A DNA stretch of 64,000 nt from Ctenosaura bakeri (lineage: Eukaryota; Chordata; Lepidosauria; Squamata; Iguanidae), in contig CAOLHI010000416.1 of assembly GCA_948474755.1 (NCBI GenBank), forward strand, positions 372,001-436,000, in the 5' to 3' direction. Positions 9,502 to 20,464 of this stretch are shown here, in pieces. A program made the translations under genes and the position numbers. Below the pieces are notes generated by a model. That model had not been told where the DNA came from. It ran no database searches and was given only the letters and a program-made list of their open reading frames with translations. How positions within the stretch are numbered: the stretch's first letter is position 1; the number at the start of each line of letters is the position of its first letter.

Positions 9502-9889
9502 TTTGCTAGCAGACAACAAGCAGCATTCAACAGGTGAAACTTTGCCCCATCCCTTCATTGCCAGGCTGGGTGGGGAAAAGCTTCGCCTGTTGACTTTTGC
9601 CTGCACTGCTGCTGCATAAAAAACAGTCTTTGTCCCTTCTTCTTCTTTTAAAGGCAGTCCGCCTAAAATAGGGACACCTTCCATCTCGAGTTGGGGAGCA
9701 CATGGCTAGAACTTCCTTCTTCTCCGAGGCATAATCATCATCCAAATTTTATGGGTCCCAGTAGAGAGATGTTTGGCCCACTTGGCAGTGATAGGGAAGG
9801 CACAGGTAAAAGTCTGTTCCAATGAAGTGCTGGAGGCAACCTCCACCTCCTAAGAACAACATGGGATTGATGGGACCTGGTGGTCAGTA

Positions 9890-10130
9890 TTAAATTTATT
9901 TTTTATTTATTTATTTATTTGTATCCCGCCTCTCCATATGGATCGAGGCGGCAAACAACTTACAAATAGCATGTATTTCGAAACATGCCCCCAACAAGCT
10001 GGGTACTCATTTTACCGACCTGCCAAAGGATGGAAGGATGAGTCAACCATGGAGCCGGGCAGGATCGAACTCACAACCTTGTGGCTTGCAGTACTGGCAT
10101 TTAACCACTGCGCCACTGGTGCATATTTTC
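9890..10130 (-). repeat. Interspersed repeat with tRNA-like end (class uncertain)
   Basis: A TTTA-rich run at 9897-9922 is followed by TATCCCGCCTCTCCATATGG, then by a segment ending GGATCGAACTCACAACC and TTTAACCACTGCGCCACTGG. The latter resembles the reverse complement of a tRNA A/B-box region. It looks like a SINE or LINE-SINE composite read on the minus strand. Open frames through it come from the repeat. Confidence 0.5.
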
Positions 10131-10534
10131 CCCACATGTGTTGAGTTTGACATACGGTGGCTGTCATACGTCATGTTTTGTGACATCTATCATACATGTA
10201 CTCTTCTAGAGTTTTCAGTGGGACTCTTAAACATGTTGCAGGCAATAGGTGGATCTGTTGTACACCTGCCTGACTTCATCAGTGTTGTGGCGTGTGATAC
10301 TCCCAGGTTCTTTGTTTTTGGACTCCTGGAAACTTATCTGGACATATCTTTCCATTACTGTGTGCTGGCGTCCTCTCAATATTTTTGAGAAAAGGTGTTA
10401 TGATTGAGAGTGGAGATTGTAATTCTTTGCCCATCCACTTTTGTGATCTGTGTACTACAATGAGATACTGGCTCACATAGGATAAATTAAAGGTTTCTCA
10501 AAATAAATGTTCCTTCAAATATATCAGTATTTTC

Positions 10535-10740
10535 AGCATGATGTAGTGGTTTGAGCATTGGACTATTGCTCTCAAGACCAGGTTTGCATCCCCACTCAGC
10601 CATGGAAATGCACTGGGTGACCATGGGCAAGTCACACTCTTTCAAACATGCTCTGAACAAATCGTGCCAAGAAAACCTCATGATAGATTGGCCTTAGGGT
10701 TGCCATAAGTCAGAAATGACTTGAAAGCACATAACAATAA
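10535..10740 (+). mobile_element. Sauria-type tRNA SINE
   Basis: Head: ATGATGTAGTGGTTTGAGCA, then a box B-like CAGGTTTGCATCCC and CTCAGCCATGGAAATGCACT. Tail: GGTTGCCATAAGTCAGAAAT, GACTTGAAAGCACATAACAATAA. The tail resembles the 3' end of BovB, the LINE thought to mobilise these SINEs in squamates. Confidence 0.85.
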
Positions 10741-10904
10741 TTTCCATTTCTTATTTCCATTTACTAAGCTGACTTTGTACAGTTGGATGCTTGTACTCAC
10801 TGAAAGAAAACATTTGTAGGGAAGGGATAGAACAGAGTGAGTCCCACTGAGAAACAGAAGCAGGTTTGCAGAAAAAGACTGCCCACTATAGTGTGTGGAC
10901 ATGC

Positions 10905-11135
10905 AACACTGGGAGCTGCTTTATACCTTGTCAGGCTATTTGTCCTTCTAGTGCAGTACTGTCTAGTCACCTAATGGATAGCAATAACATTCCAGAGTCT
11001 TAGATAGAAAAGTGATCACACCTTTCCCATTGCCTCCCATCTGATCCCTTAACTGGAGATATCAAATATTGATCCTAGGACTTTCTGCATGGAAGGCATA
11101 TGATCTACTGCTGAGCACTGTGGTCTTCTCATAGG
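10905..11135 (-). mobile_element. tRNA-derived SINE (minus strand)
   Basis: The right-hand part ATCCTAGGACTTTCTGCATGG, GGCATATGATCTACTGCTGAGC is the reverse complement of a tRNA-like head; the left part (GGGAGCTGCTTTATACC, TAGTGCAGTACTG) is its tail. Same family as 2895-3085. Confidence 0.6.
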
Positions 11136-11532
11136 AGCGGTGTATTCAAACAGGTCCTCTTCCATCGTCTCATCAGAACTGAGCAAGTTGAGCAATTTGA
11201 AGTTAAAGACTCAACAGTGATTTCTGTGATAACCAAAAGTGCATCTTGCAGTTATTCTCATCATAGGGATTACTGCTGTGGTCCTCTTTGTATGTTCTGT
11301 TGCTCCCATGAACTGAATATTTAAGTGTCTTGCTCTGGAGATGGCTGTAGTTCCAGACTTGTCCCAGGAATCTTTTGAAGTGGGACCCTGACACACCTTA
11401 CTGCTATAGCATAAGCTTTATGTTGGTAAATGATATAGCAGATAATACAAAGGACAGAAGGATTTCAGCCCTTTTGTTGATGAGGTGCAGCACTTGTCAC
11501 AGGCAGTTGTAGAATTGTGCCCCACAAAAAAA

Positions 11533-14130
11533 TTTTGTTGTAAACTGTTGTCAAGTCAGCTTCAGCTTAGGACAACCCTATGAATGAGAGATTTCTAAGT
11601 CACCCTGTCATCAACAGCCCTGCTCAGGTCCCACAGACTCAGGGCCATGGCTTCCTTGATTGAGTCTATCTGTGATGGATATTAACCTTCTCAGCTTTCA
11701 TGGTCATATAAGGAAATTGGAAATAATGATGGCTTGGCCCATCCTAACTTTACAATTTCATTATATATCTTCACACTTCAGGATCTTGTCTAGTTTCTTC
11801 ATAGCTGCCCTTTTGATTTCCTGATTGTGGTCTCCATTCTGATTAATGACTGTGCAGCAGTATGGAAAATCTTTTGGTATTTCAGTATCTTTGTAGTCTA
11901 CTTTAAAGTTATATAAATCATCCATTATCATTATTTTTGTTTTCTTAATGTTCAACTCTTTACATATGATATGGTTAACGTGCAAGTTAAACAGGGTAAT
12001 AAATGTGTGCGTGATGACTGGCCAATTGAAAACCATGCTGTTTCTTTGTATTCTGTTTCTTCATTTTCTAATGGTAAGACTCTTGTCCAGAGTACAGGTT
12101 GTTCATCAGAACAGTCAAATGTTGTGGCACAACCATTTTTTAAAGAGCAATCCATAGTTTTTCATGATCTATGCAAACAAAGGCTTTATTGTAATTTATA
12201 AAGCGCTAACTGATTTTCTTCTGAAATTGTTTGATGCACTCCATTTTCCAATATATGTTTGAATATGATCCCCAGTGCCTCTTCTTTTCTGAACCCAGCT
12301 TGGACATCTGGCATTTTTTGCTCCATATATGATAAGTCTTTGTTGTAGAATTTTGAGAATCACTTTGCTTGCATAGGGAATTAATGGGATGGTCCTGTGA
12401 TTACTGCAATCTGTATTGTATTACTGTACTGTATTGCCTTTCTTGGAGACCAGAATGTATTTGAGCATTTCCAGTCTGTGGGCCTTTCTTTTGTTTTCCA
12501 TATTTGTTGACAAATTGTAGTGTTCCCCTGCTGGTCATTTAGCATCGTCACTCTTGGTTTAAATTTCACTTTGATTTCTCAGATCTTGTGCAAGGGGCCT
12601 CTTTTTCTTTTTTGGTTGTCATCTTCTGTTTCTCTATATTGGTTATTATGGTAATTCTCCTTATCTCTGTGCACAAGTTGCAGACCAGTTGCATACAGGG
12701 TTCTGATCCTATTTCTGTTACCTTTTACCTTTAGCTCATCTGTCCTTAACTGCTTGAAGAGTTTCCATAATGGCTTCTCCTTCTTTCTGGCTGCAGATAG
12801 TATCTTTTTTGTATTCCTTCCTGACAATGCACCTGGCTTCAGTCCCAAGTTCTTCTGGATCTCAGTCAATTAGTCTTAATGGTGCAGAACTATTTTTTAC
12901 ATTATCTTACAATTCTGTGGGGATGTTCTTCAGATTATATTTTGCCACAAAGGTTGATTTAGTGTTCTTCTTTAACTTTATTCTAATGTTTGCCATTAGA
13001 CAGAGGCACAATTCATGACTTATGCCAGAATCTACTCCTGGCTCTGGTTTTACAGAGCTTTTCCGTTTTCTGTTTTGAATTAGGCAGCTTATTTGATTTC
13101 TATATTGACCATCAAGTGATGTCCATGTATATAGCTGCCTCTGGTTTTCTGAAGAATGTGTTTGTGATGAACAAACTGTTGTCTTCACAAAATTAAATCA
13201 GTTGCTTTCTTCTTTCATTTCTTGATCCCAGGCCAAATTTTTCTGTAATCTTTGATTATGCTCTTGTTTCCTACTTTTGCATTCCAGTCACCTATGATTA
13301 ACAAGAAGCCCTGTTTTGGTGTGTGGTCAGTTTCTTCCTGAAGTGAATTTTCCCTGAAGTCTTATGCAGTCAGAATTTGCATGACATCCCTAAACTATTT
13401 TTACAACATCTCCCCTCACTATTAATGCTTCCCCATTTATTCTTAGATTTTCATGTGCAGAGTAAAACACTGTGTAGTTATCTGACTCTAAAATGTCCCA
13501 TTCCGTTCCACTGTAGTTCACTCACCCCAATGTTTTTCCGTTCCATTTCTTGTTTTGCAGTATCTGCCCCCTCTCTTCAAGTCACAGTTCCCACATTCCA
13601 CATTCCTATAATATGTGGTGTGTAACTTCAGACTTTCCTTTCACCTCTCCACACATCGATAGCTAAACATCCTTTCAGCTTGAGTCCAGTTGTGTGATTA
13701 GCCACAGTGCTACTCATAGTTGTCCTCAGCTGTTCCTCAGTAGCTGGCTGAGTGGCTCCCAACTTACAGTGTCATCTTCTGGCACTATATCTTCTTTCGT
13801 TTTGGATTATTTCATCATAGAGCTTTCATGTTGAAAGACATTTCAGAAGGGTTTACTGTGCCACCTTCTGTGCAGTACTAACAAGTGTTAGCTATGGTGC
13901 CACAGCTTTTGTCTCTGAGAGAATCTCTACCAGTGTCGCCCCACCACCATCACCACCACCACTGGTGCTGCTCAGTAAGTGTTTGGCACATTTAGTGGCC
14001 ACCTAGCAAAAGCCTGTCTGACATGAGGGACCCTACCAGCAGCAATGCTACCATCAGTGTAGTTTCTTGCCTCACAGTAGCACACAATCCCACCATCATA
14101 GAAAGGTAGTGCCATAGTGGGAAATTACAC
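11533..14130 (-). mobile_element. BovB (RTE) LINE, decayed, minus strand
   Basis: Read on the minus strand from about 14130 to 11533. An apurinic-type endonuclease segment at 12907-13188 carries RQLYTWTSLDGQYRNQI, PGVDSGISHELCL and IRIKLKK, which resemble the BovB endonuclease. The linker is at 12579-12869. The start of reverse transcriptase at 12400-12560 reads TICQQIWKTKERPTDWKCS. Palm fragments lie at 11950-12200 (HEKLW-type, SIGQ). The 3' part at 11761-11900 reads INQNGDHNQEIKRAA, KKLDKILKCEDI. The stretch that should hold the YADD catalytic box between about 11950 and 12030 appears deleted, and many stops and frameshifts are present. It is an old, dead copy. Confidence 0.85.
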
Positions 14131-14256
14131 CCAGATCTTATCCTTTCGACCAGGAATCAAATCAGGTTCCTGTTGTTGAATTATATAAGGCTCCTAGGTA
14201 GGGGGTGTATTGTCCTCAGGCCAAGGCACATGGAAGATGGATTCCCAAAGGTTATA

Positions 14257-14741
14257 CAGTCATCCCTTCACATTCACAAGGTTAGGGGTGCTGGACTCTC
14301 ACAAAAGTGGAAAAATTGCGTATATTAAAATGTATGTGTGTGTCTGTGGAAAGGAGGCTGAGGCATGGTAGGGAGAGTGGGCTCTGAGGGTCCCAACCAG
14401 GTCATGGAAAGGAGAGGGAAAGGGGTGGCTCAGCATGGTGGCCCTATACTTTCTTTCTCTTGCCCATCTCTTTCCTTGGGTGTTGTGGAGCATCAGGAGA
14501 GAGTTCTAGTGCTGACAAGTCAGGCTGTGAGCTGTCCTTAGCTGGCCAGGCAGTGCTGGTGGAGAACAAGGAGGACCAGAGGCAGGTTTTTAAATGGCTG
14601 TGTGGCCTGATCAGAGCCTCCAAGAGGGAGAGAGCCTCCCAGAAAAGAAGCACTTGAGCGGGTGGGGAGGGGCAATGGTTGAAGAATTCACAAATAATCA
14701 AATCCATGGAAGTCAAACCTGCAAATGTGGAGGGCCAGCTG
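14257..14741 (+). mobile_element. Nonautonomous Tc1/mariner- or pogo-like element, copy 1
   Basis: The left end CAGTCATCCCTTCACATTCAC is inversely similar to the right end TGTGGAGGGCCAGCTG. TA precedes it (14255-14256); CA follows, probably a mutated TA. Shared interior marks include GGGGTGCTGGAC, GTGTGTGTCTGTGGAAAGGAG and AACAAATAATCAAATCCATG. It has no transposase. Relatives lie at about 18603-19083, 36703-37134 (reversed) and 58494-58909. Confidence 0.75.
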
Positions 14742-15389
14742 CATATTGCAGAATAAAAAAATAAAATTAAAGTGCGCAAAGGTGACCCATCTTCTCTCTA
14801 AAAAGAATGAGAGCTATGTGAACATGTTAGCAACAGAGAAAAAGTCACTCCACTGGACTGTTTTCACCTTCATACTGCCTACAGCCTCAAACCGCAAAGC
14901 TAACACAAAAAATATCCAGTGAGGTCTCTAATAGAAACAAACCATTTCCTGCCACTGGGCAGCTGTTATCACTTGGCCATGGTGCCAATGGGGACACGAA
15001 AACCCATCTGCCTGGTGGCAGAGGACCAGTTGATCAGATCAGTAGTGATTTTTAGAGAGTAGACCATTGCAATAACTGTTGAATGAACTCCAAGCTGGGA
15101 GACACAGTTCACAGCAAGATGTCCAGTTCCCTAACATAAACTGAAGAATCATAACATATTCTTTTCATAGGAATCTGTATTTTTGAAAATGATTTTGTGA
15201 CTTCTCTGTCATATTGCCCATGAGGTTAGATCACTGGAGTGAACAAGTTTCCCCCGCCTTAATTATCTTTGGAATTGACTCATCTGGTAGAATGAAAGAT
15301 GCCTCCTACTATCTGTTGTATATCTGTTTTCTTTATCTGCCACTTATTTATGTTCTACAATGTGCTCTGTTCTTATTGCAGCTTAAACT

Positions 15390-15498
15390 ATGTCCAAGTC
15401 CTTGAAAAAAATTGTGGAGGAGAGTAGGGAGAAGAACATCCTGGAGGTGGACATGTGTGATCGAGGAATCTCGAACATGCTAGACATACCGGGTTTGT
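15390..15498 (+). CDS. RSU1: RSU1 coding exon 1 (residues 1-36)
   Basis: The exon begins at 15382 after TCTTATTGCAG, with eight bases of 5' UTR and then ATG at 15390. It gives MSKSLKKIVEESREKN, then DRGISNMLD and GL, with one base of codon 37 carried over to the next exon (T|TC, Phe). The donor GTAAGT starts at 15499. The start is chosen because it restores the family's MSKSLKK start. This N-terminal cap before the LRRs shows more changes from the human protein than the rest (for example I at 8, IL at 17-18 and C at 23). Confidence 0.96.
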
Positions 15499-16916
15499 GT
15501 AAGTATTTCTTTGCTGTGCATTAATTCTTTTAACACTTTCTCATTTCTGCAGCAGTCATCTTGCTCCTGTAGGGGACTAGAAATTAAAGGGAGCTAGTAG
15601 TTCCTGTAGGGAACTGGTAATTCAAACTGGTCATTAAAGTTCCATATCATCCTTCAGATGTTTGAAGTATGAGAGACTGATAAGAATTTTGGAAGCATAT
15701 CTTTTTTTTCCCCTTCCTGGACACTCAGGTGATAGGTGGCTTCATAGTGGCTAAAAGTATGAGGTAGAAAGTCCTGAATTCAAATTTCTTAAAGTCTTTT
15801 TCCTCCTCGAGTCCTTTTTGCAATATAGTTATGTTGGTACTGACCCATCATGCAGTGAAGTTGTAGGAACTGTTGAAACAAAGCAGTCAGTGGCTAGTAT
15901 TCTGGATGGTTATCTCCAAGATTAGAGAGAAAGTACCACTGAACATTAGTTGCTGGAGAGCAATGACAGTAGAGAATTGTTGTCCTTGATCTATTTCTTC
16001 ACCCAGCTAGAGTAGACCAGTTGAATCAGTTGGAGCTTGGTACTTCGAAACTTATTTAAATTCCATTGATTCAACAGGTCTAATCTAGTTGGAGCCAACA
16101 GTTCGATTTAATCTTTCATCTCTTGCTGGTAGATTTTCCATACAAAATGTGGCTAGCCCTGTAGGAAACAAGATGCTCAAATTCATATTGTTTTACCCTG
16201 ATCCAGCATGACCTTTCCTTTATTCTTATATTTGGAATATTCTCAACATAGTACATACATGTGAAATAATTAGGTTGGATCCAGGGTTTCAATCCACCCA
16301 TTAGGAACATTGCCAAAGCGTTCTACTCAGATTGTTCCTGGTGCAGAAAAGTGGGAGGGTGGAAGAGGTAATTCCTGTCAATTTTCTCTCTCCCTTTTCC
16401 CCAGTCTCAGTTTACTTCTCTCACAGTTTCAGATGATTTTTCTGCTTAACAGATTTTTCATGAGCATAGGGCATGCGGAGGAAGGAAAATCAGTGAAGGT
16501 CACATCCTCTTCGTTCATCCACTTGAAAACCTCTACTGGATCAAAAGCCTCCCCCGATATAGGAGACCTTTCTGTCCATGGGAGAGTTTTTCTGGGTCCA
16601 TTCCATTATGAATATTAAGGATAAATAACTGTGTATAACATTAGACATATAAAAAGACTGAAGCTTCATGGTGGCAGACTTGATTAAGGCAAGACAGTTC
16701 CCCTTAAGTATTTTCTTGATTAGACTTATAGAAATGAATCAAAACTCTGAATTTACGTGATTTTTGCAAACCATTAGGGGACTTAAAAACCATAGGACCC
16801 AAAGAATTTGAGGACAAAATTTTCATCATAATTAAGTGTCTTGTGATCAGCCTAAAAACGGATGGGGGCCTCAGCTGTCAGATATACAAATTAAGCCCAC
16901 ACTAAATACACAGTTG

Positions 16917-17105
16917 GGAGAGCCAGTGGTTTGAGTGTTGGACTACAACCCTGAAGACCACAGTTCCATTTCCTGCTTTGCTGTGGAAACCCACTTGTTG
17001 ACCTTGGGCACATCACACACTCTAGCCCCGGAAAATCTCATGATAGATTCACCTTAAGGTCTCCATAAGTCAGAAGGAACTTGAAGGCACACAACAACAA
17101 AAACA
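16917..17105 (+). mobile_element. Sauria-type tRNA SINE
   Basis: Head GAGAGCCAGTGGTTTGAGTG, middle GCTGTGGAAACCCACTTG, tail GGTCTCCATAAGTCAGAAGG, ACTTGAAGGCACACAACAACAA. Confidence 0.85.
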
Positions 17106-18372
17106 CAGGTGAGGATGATAACAAACAGATGTCTTTCATCACTTTGAGGAGCACCTCTTCTAAAAATGTGCTAAACATGTCATCCAATTTGATCATGATT
17201 CCTAACATTTGTGAGCCGAGGAACATTCTCATATTTACCTACTGCTTTCTTCTGAAGGAGCGTGGGTAGTGCATGAGGTTCCCCCTTCTCTGTCATACTA
17301 ATGGTCCTTCCAAGGGCAAGAACATTAATTCCTTGACAGACAATTTCATGTTCTGAAAAGCTCCACTTCTGGTGCCAAAGATTATAAAGAACTGGAAAAG
17401 ATCATATCAACTGAGACCTTTCCTTAATCTTTTCTTATAACATATTCTCTGAATTAAACATAAATTAGTAATGGTTTTGCTGGTAGTAAAGAAATCTGGA
17501 GCAATGAAGTCTCTCTTCTTTGGATTAGCAACCTGTCCTCTGATTCTTCAGAGACAGACAGACTCTAACTCTATGCTAATTATCTTATAATTAATTCAGA
17601 TCTGCTGTAACAGGCTTTCTTTTTCATGATGTGACATTAGTTAAGTAGCAACACCTGTCTCAAGAGTTCCTTTTATCTGAAACATTAAATTATCCAATCA
17701 GAAATTATCATATTGCTTAATAATGTCAAAGATATTTAAGTTATTTATTGGTTTATAGCTAGGCAGATATATTAGGCAGATGCCGCACTTTGGTTCCCAT
17801 TGTGGCATTTGGTTAATTAGGCAGTTGTACTTGCTAATGTCTGAGCCACATGGGATGGGAGTTAACTCTTTTTGGCTAGAAGAGAATGAGCACTGGTTTT
17901 GAAAATGCCCCATCTATATGTCAACAGAGGGTTTTATCCCCCTCTTTTTAATACATATATACATCATACTTATGGAATGTGCAACCATCTTCAGATTTGG
18001 TCACCAAGGTTGAATGCCCTTACCTTTCTACTGACCAGGAGGAGATCATTAAGGTCTGATTTCCACTGTAATTTTCAAGTAGGTAAAAATAGTAGAATTC
18101 CTCTTTAAACACAAAGAAAAGAAAATGCTGTCTCCTTTTTAAGCCTCCATTCTAGCATGAGACAAACACAAATGGCTACAAAATCAGGCTGACATTTGTG
18201 GACCCCTGTGAGGTGTACGTTTGTGCTTGAGTAAGAGGGATTGTGCGCCCTAAAGTTCTGTTTTTATAAAATGCACATTTTGTCTAAAAAGTCTAAAAAG
18301 TCTAAGTAGTATAAGGATGAGTGTATCTCAACTATGAAAAATGACTACAGTCCTGTACACTGGGGTGAGGAT

Positions 18373-18484
18373 CATGTGGACCTCCAGATGTCATAGGACT
18401 GAAACTCCTAGCAGCCCTAGTCCCCATAAATAGTGGTGGGGAACACTGGGAGTTGCAGCCCAACCACATCTGGGTAGCCACATG
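18373..18484. repeat. Short foldback repeat copy
   Basis: Left CATGTGGACCTCCAGATGTC, right ACATCTGGGTAGCCACATG. The ends are inverted and ACTCCTAGCAGCCC / GGGAGTTGCAGCCC are the inner halves. Same family as 836-923. Confidence 0.65.
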
Positions 18485-18602
18485 ATTCCCATCCCCAGTA
18501 AACACTCATAACTGGGAGTAAATTTCATTGAACTCAGTGAGGCAGGAGTAGAAAATTCTGGCAAATTTCTGCTTTCTGAGTGCAGTATGGACAGCTAAAA
18601 AT

Positions 18603-19083
18603 GCCAAGGTCCACATTCACTAGGGTTAGGGGTGCAGGACCCCTTCAAAAGTGGAAAAATCACAAATATCAAACTGTGTGTATGTGTGTCTGTGGGAAGG
18701 GGACTGAGGCATGATGGGGATACTAGACACCCAGCATCCAAACCAGGTCAGAGAAAAGAGAAGGAAAGGGAGTCAGTTGGCATTGTGGCCCTGTACTTCC
18801 TCTCTTTTACCCATCTCCTTCCTTGGGTGCAGGGGCATTAAGAGAGGGTTTGTGGTGCTGACAAATTGGGCGGTGGGCCATCTTTAAGTGGCCAGGCAGC
18901 AGCTGGTGGAAAAGGAGGTGGACCAGATAGGTTTTTCTAAAGGGCTGTGTAGCCTTATTGGAGCCAGCAAGAGGGAAGGTTCCCTCAGAAAAAAAGTGCC
19001 TGAGGTGAGAGGGCAGGAGTTGGAGAAACCCACAAATAATCAAATCCATGAAAGTCAAGTCCGCTAGTCTGCAGGACCAACTG
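18603..19083 (+). mobile_element. Nonautonomous Tc1/mariner- or pogo-like element, copy 2
   Basis: Shares GTCCACATTCACTAGGGTTAG, GGGGTGCAGGACC, TGTGTGTCTGTGGGAAGGGG and CAAATAATCAAATCCATG with the copies at 14257 and 58494. The right end GGACCAACTG is followed by TA. The left terminus is degraded, so its position is approximate. Confidence 0.7.
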
Positions 19084-19965
19084 TATAATGAATGAATAGC
19101 TCCTTTTGTCCTAACTCAAATGATTGGAAGCAAATTCCTTGCCCCTACATAACTTTCTTTATTTCATACTGGATTACTCAAAAAAGTTCTGCTTTGGCTT
19201 CATTGTTTGTAATCAGAACAGTATTATTAAATGATTGCTGGATACTTTATTGAACTGTGCCAGACAGAAACGTGAAGAAGGATGAAGTTTAGCCCTATGC
19301 TTCCTCCTTTCCTGCCTTTGTCTTATTCCCATGTTTTGTTACCTCCCATGGATATCACTATTTTAAATTAGTATCGTTGGACTGCCATTCCCATTAGCCC
19401 TAGTCAACATGGTCAGTGACAAAAGATTAGTGGAACAGCAGTCTTATGGCTGCTTTATTCCCCACCCCTTCAGAAAAATAAACAGTGGATAGCCAGTTCT
19501 GGGGAAAAATATAATCTATTAACCTCAATTCCCACTTTGGGTGCCTTGAATAATAATTATCTTATCCTTACAGATGTTTCCTGTTAATATTAATAGCCAC
19601 AGCTTTGTTGGGGCTTGAGCAGAAATGATTGTCTAGAAATATATTTAAGAGACTCCTCTAAGAAAAAAAAAAACTTTTAGGGCATCTAGTACCTATTTGT
19701 TAAAAACTCCAGCCAGATTCCCAACAAATCTTGTTGGCATGGGAATGCACTATACAGTTATACTGAATAAATGGATACTGAAAGAGGGAAGAGTTTCATG
19801 GTAGACTGCTTTACTGACAGTTTACACTGTGCGTATTATGTGCATGATCCAGATGCAAAATACGATGAGTAGGTGCTGATAAAATCCATAATGGCCTGGG
19901 TACGCTTAGATGGCATTATACCCAAATGCCTTATTGGAATTTACTTTTGAGTAAACACTTACAGG

Positions 19966-20212
19966 AACGTTATTGTCATTCTTTGCCTTCAAGTCATTTC
20001 CAACTTACAGCATTCCAAAGGAAAATCCTACAGCATTTTCTTGCCAAGATTTGTTCAGAGGGAGTTTTGCCTCTGCCTTCCTCTGAGGCTGAGAGATTGT
20101 GACTTGCCCAAGACCATCTGGAGGGCTTCCATGACCAAGCAGAGATTTGAACCCTGGTCTTCTAGAGTCCTAGTCCAACACTTGAACGGCTACACTACTA
20201 CTTGTTGTTGCT
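19966..20212 (-). mobile_element. Sauria-type tRNA SINE (minus strand)
   Basis: Starts with tail sequence GCCTTCAAGTCATTTCCAAC, runs through TTCTTGCCAAGATTTGTTCAG and CTTCCTCTGAGGCTGAGAGA, and ends in the head GATTTGAACCCTGGTCTTC (reverse of box B) and CCAACACTTGAACGGCTACAC. Confidence 0.85.
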
Positions 20213-20464
20213 GTCATCGTAGTTATACCATGTTTTTCTCCCAAGATTGAGACTCAAGGTGACTTACAGTTTGAAAATACAGCTAAGAACATAGAAAATT
20301 AAACTATTCACAGTATTAAAACAATTTAAATTTATACTTAAAAGAAAAAATGCAGTTAAAAAGATAAAAAGCTATTAAAGCAGTTCAGTTTAAAACAATG
20401 TAACAGTCTTAGCCTTAAAAAAATGTTTTAAAAGCTAATGGGAATAAAAAGTTTTTTGTTTTTT

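Larger units (their letters stand above)
9069..15381 (+). other. RSU1: RSU1 intron 1
   Basis: Contains the 3' part of the CpG island, the perfect palindrome at 9322-9501, a SINE/LINE fragment at 9890-10130, a Sauria-type SINE at 10535-10740, a tRNA-type SINE at 10905-11135, a decayed BovB LINE on the minus strand at 11533-14130 and a TA-flanked DNA transposon at 14257-14741. The parts at 10140-10530, 11140-11530 and 14750-15380 show nothing I can assign. Confidence 0.8.

Noticed and set aside
8147..9619. Open frames on both strands giving the same peptide (STSSGILGFAVSGGAG type)
   Set aside because: They are the direct consequence of palindromic elements, which read identically on the two strands. 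Not genes.
10038..10388. 116-codon frame
   Set aside because: Starts in an interspersed repeat with a tRNA-like end and has no recognised features.
10541..10600. Possible tRNA gene from A/B-box-like sequences
   Set aside because: No cloverleaf with a proper acceptor stem; it is the head of a SINE found many times in the window.
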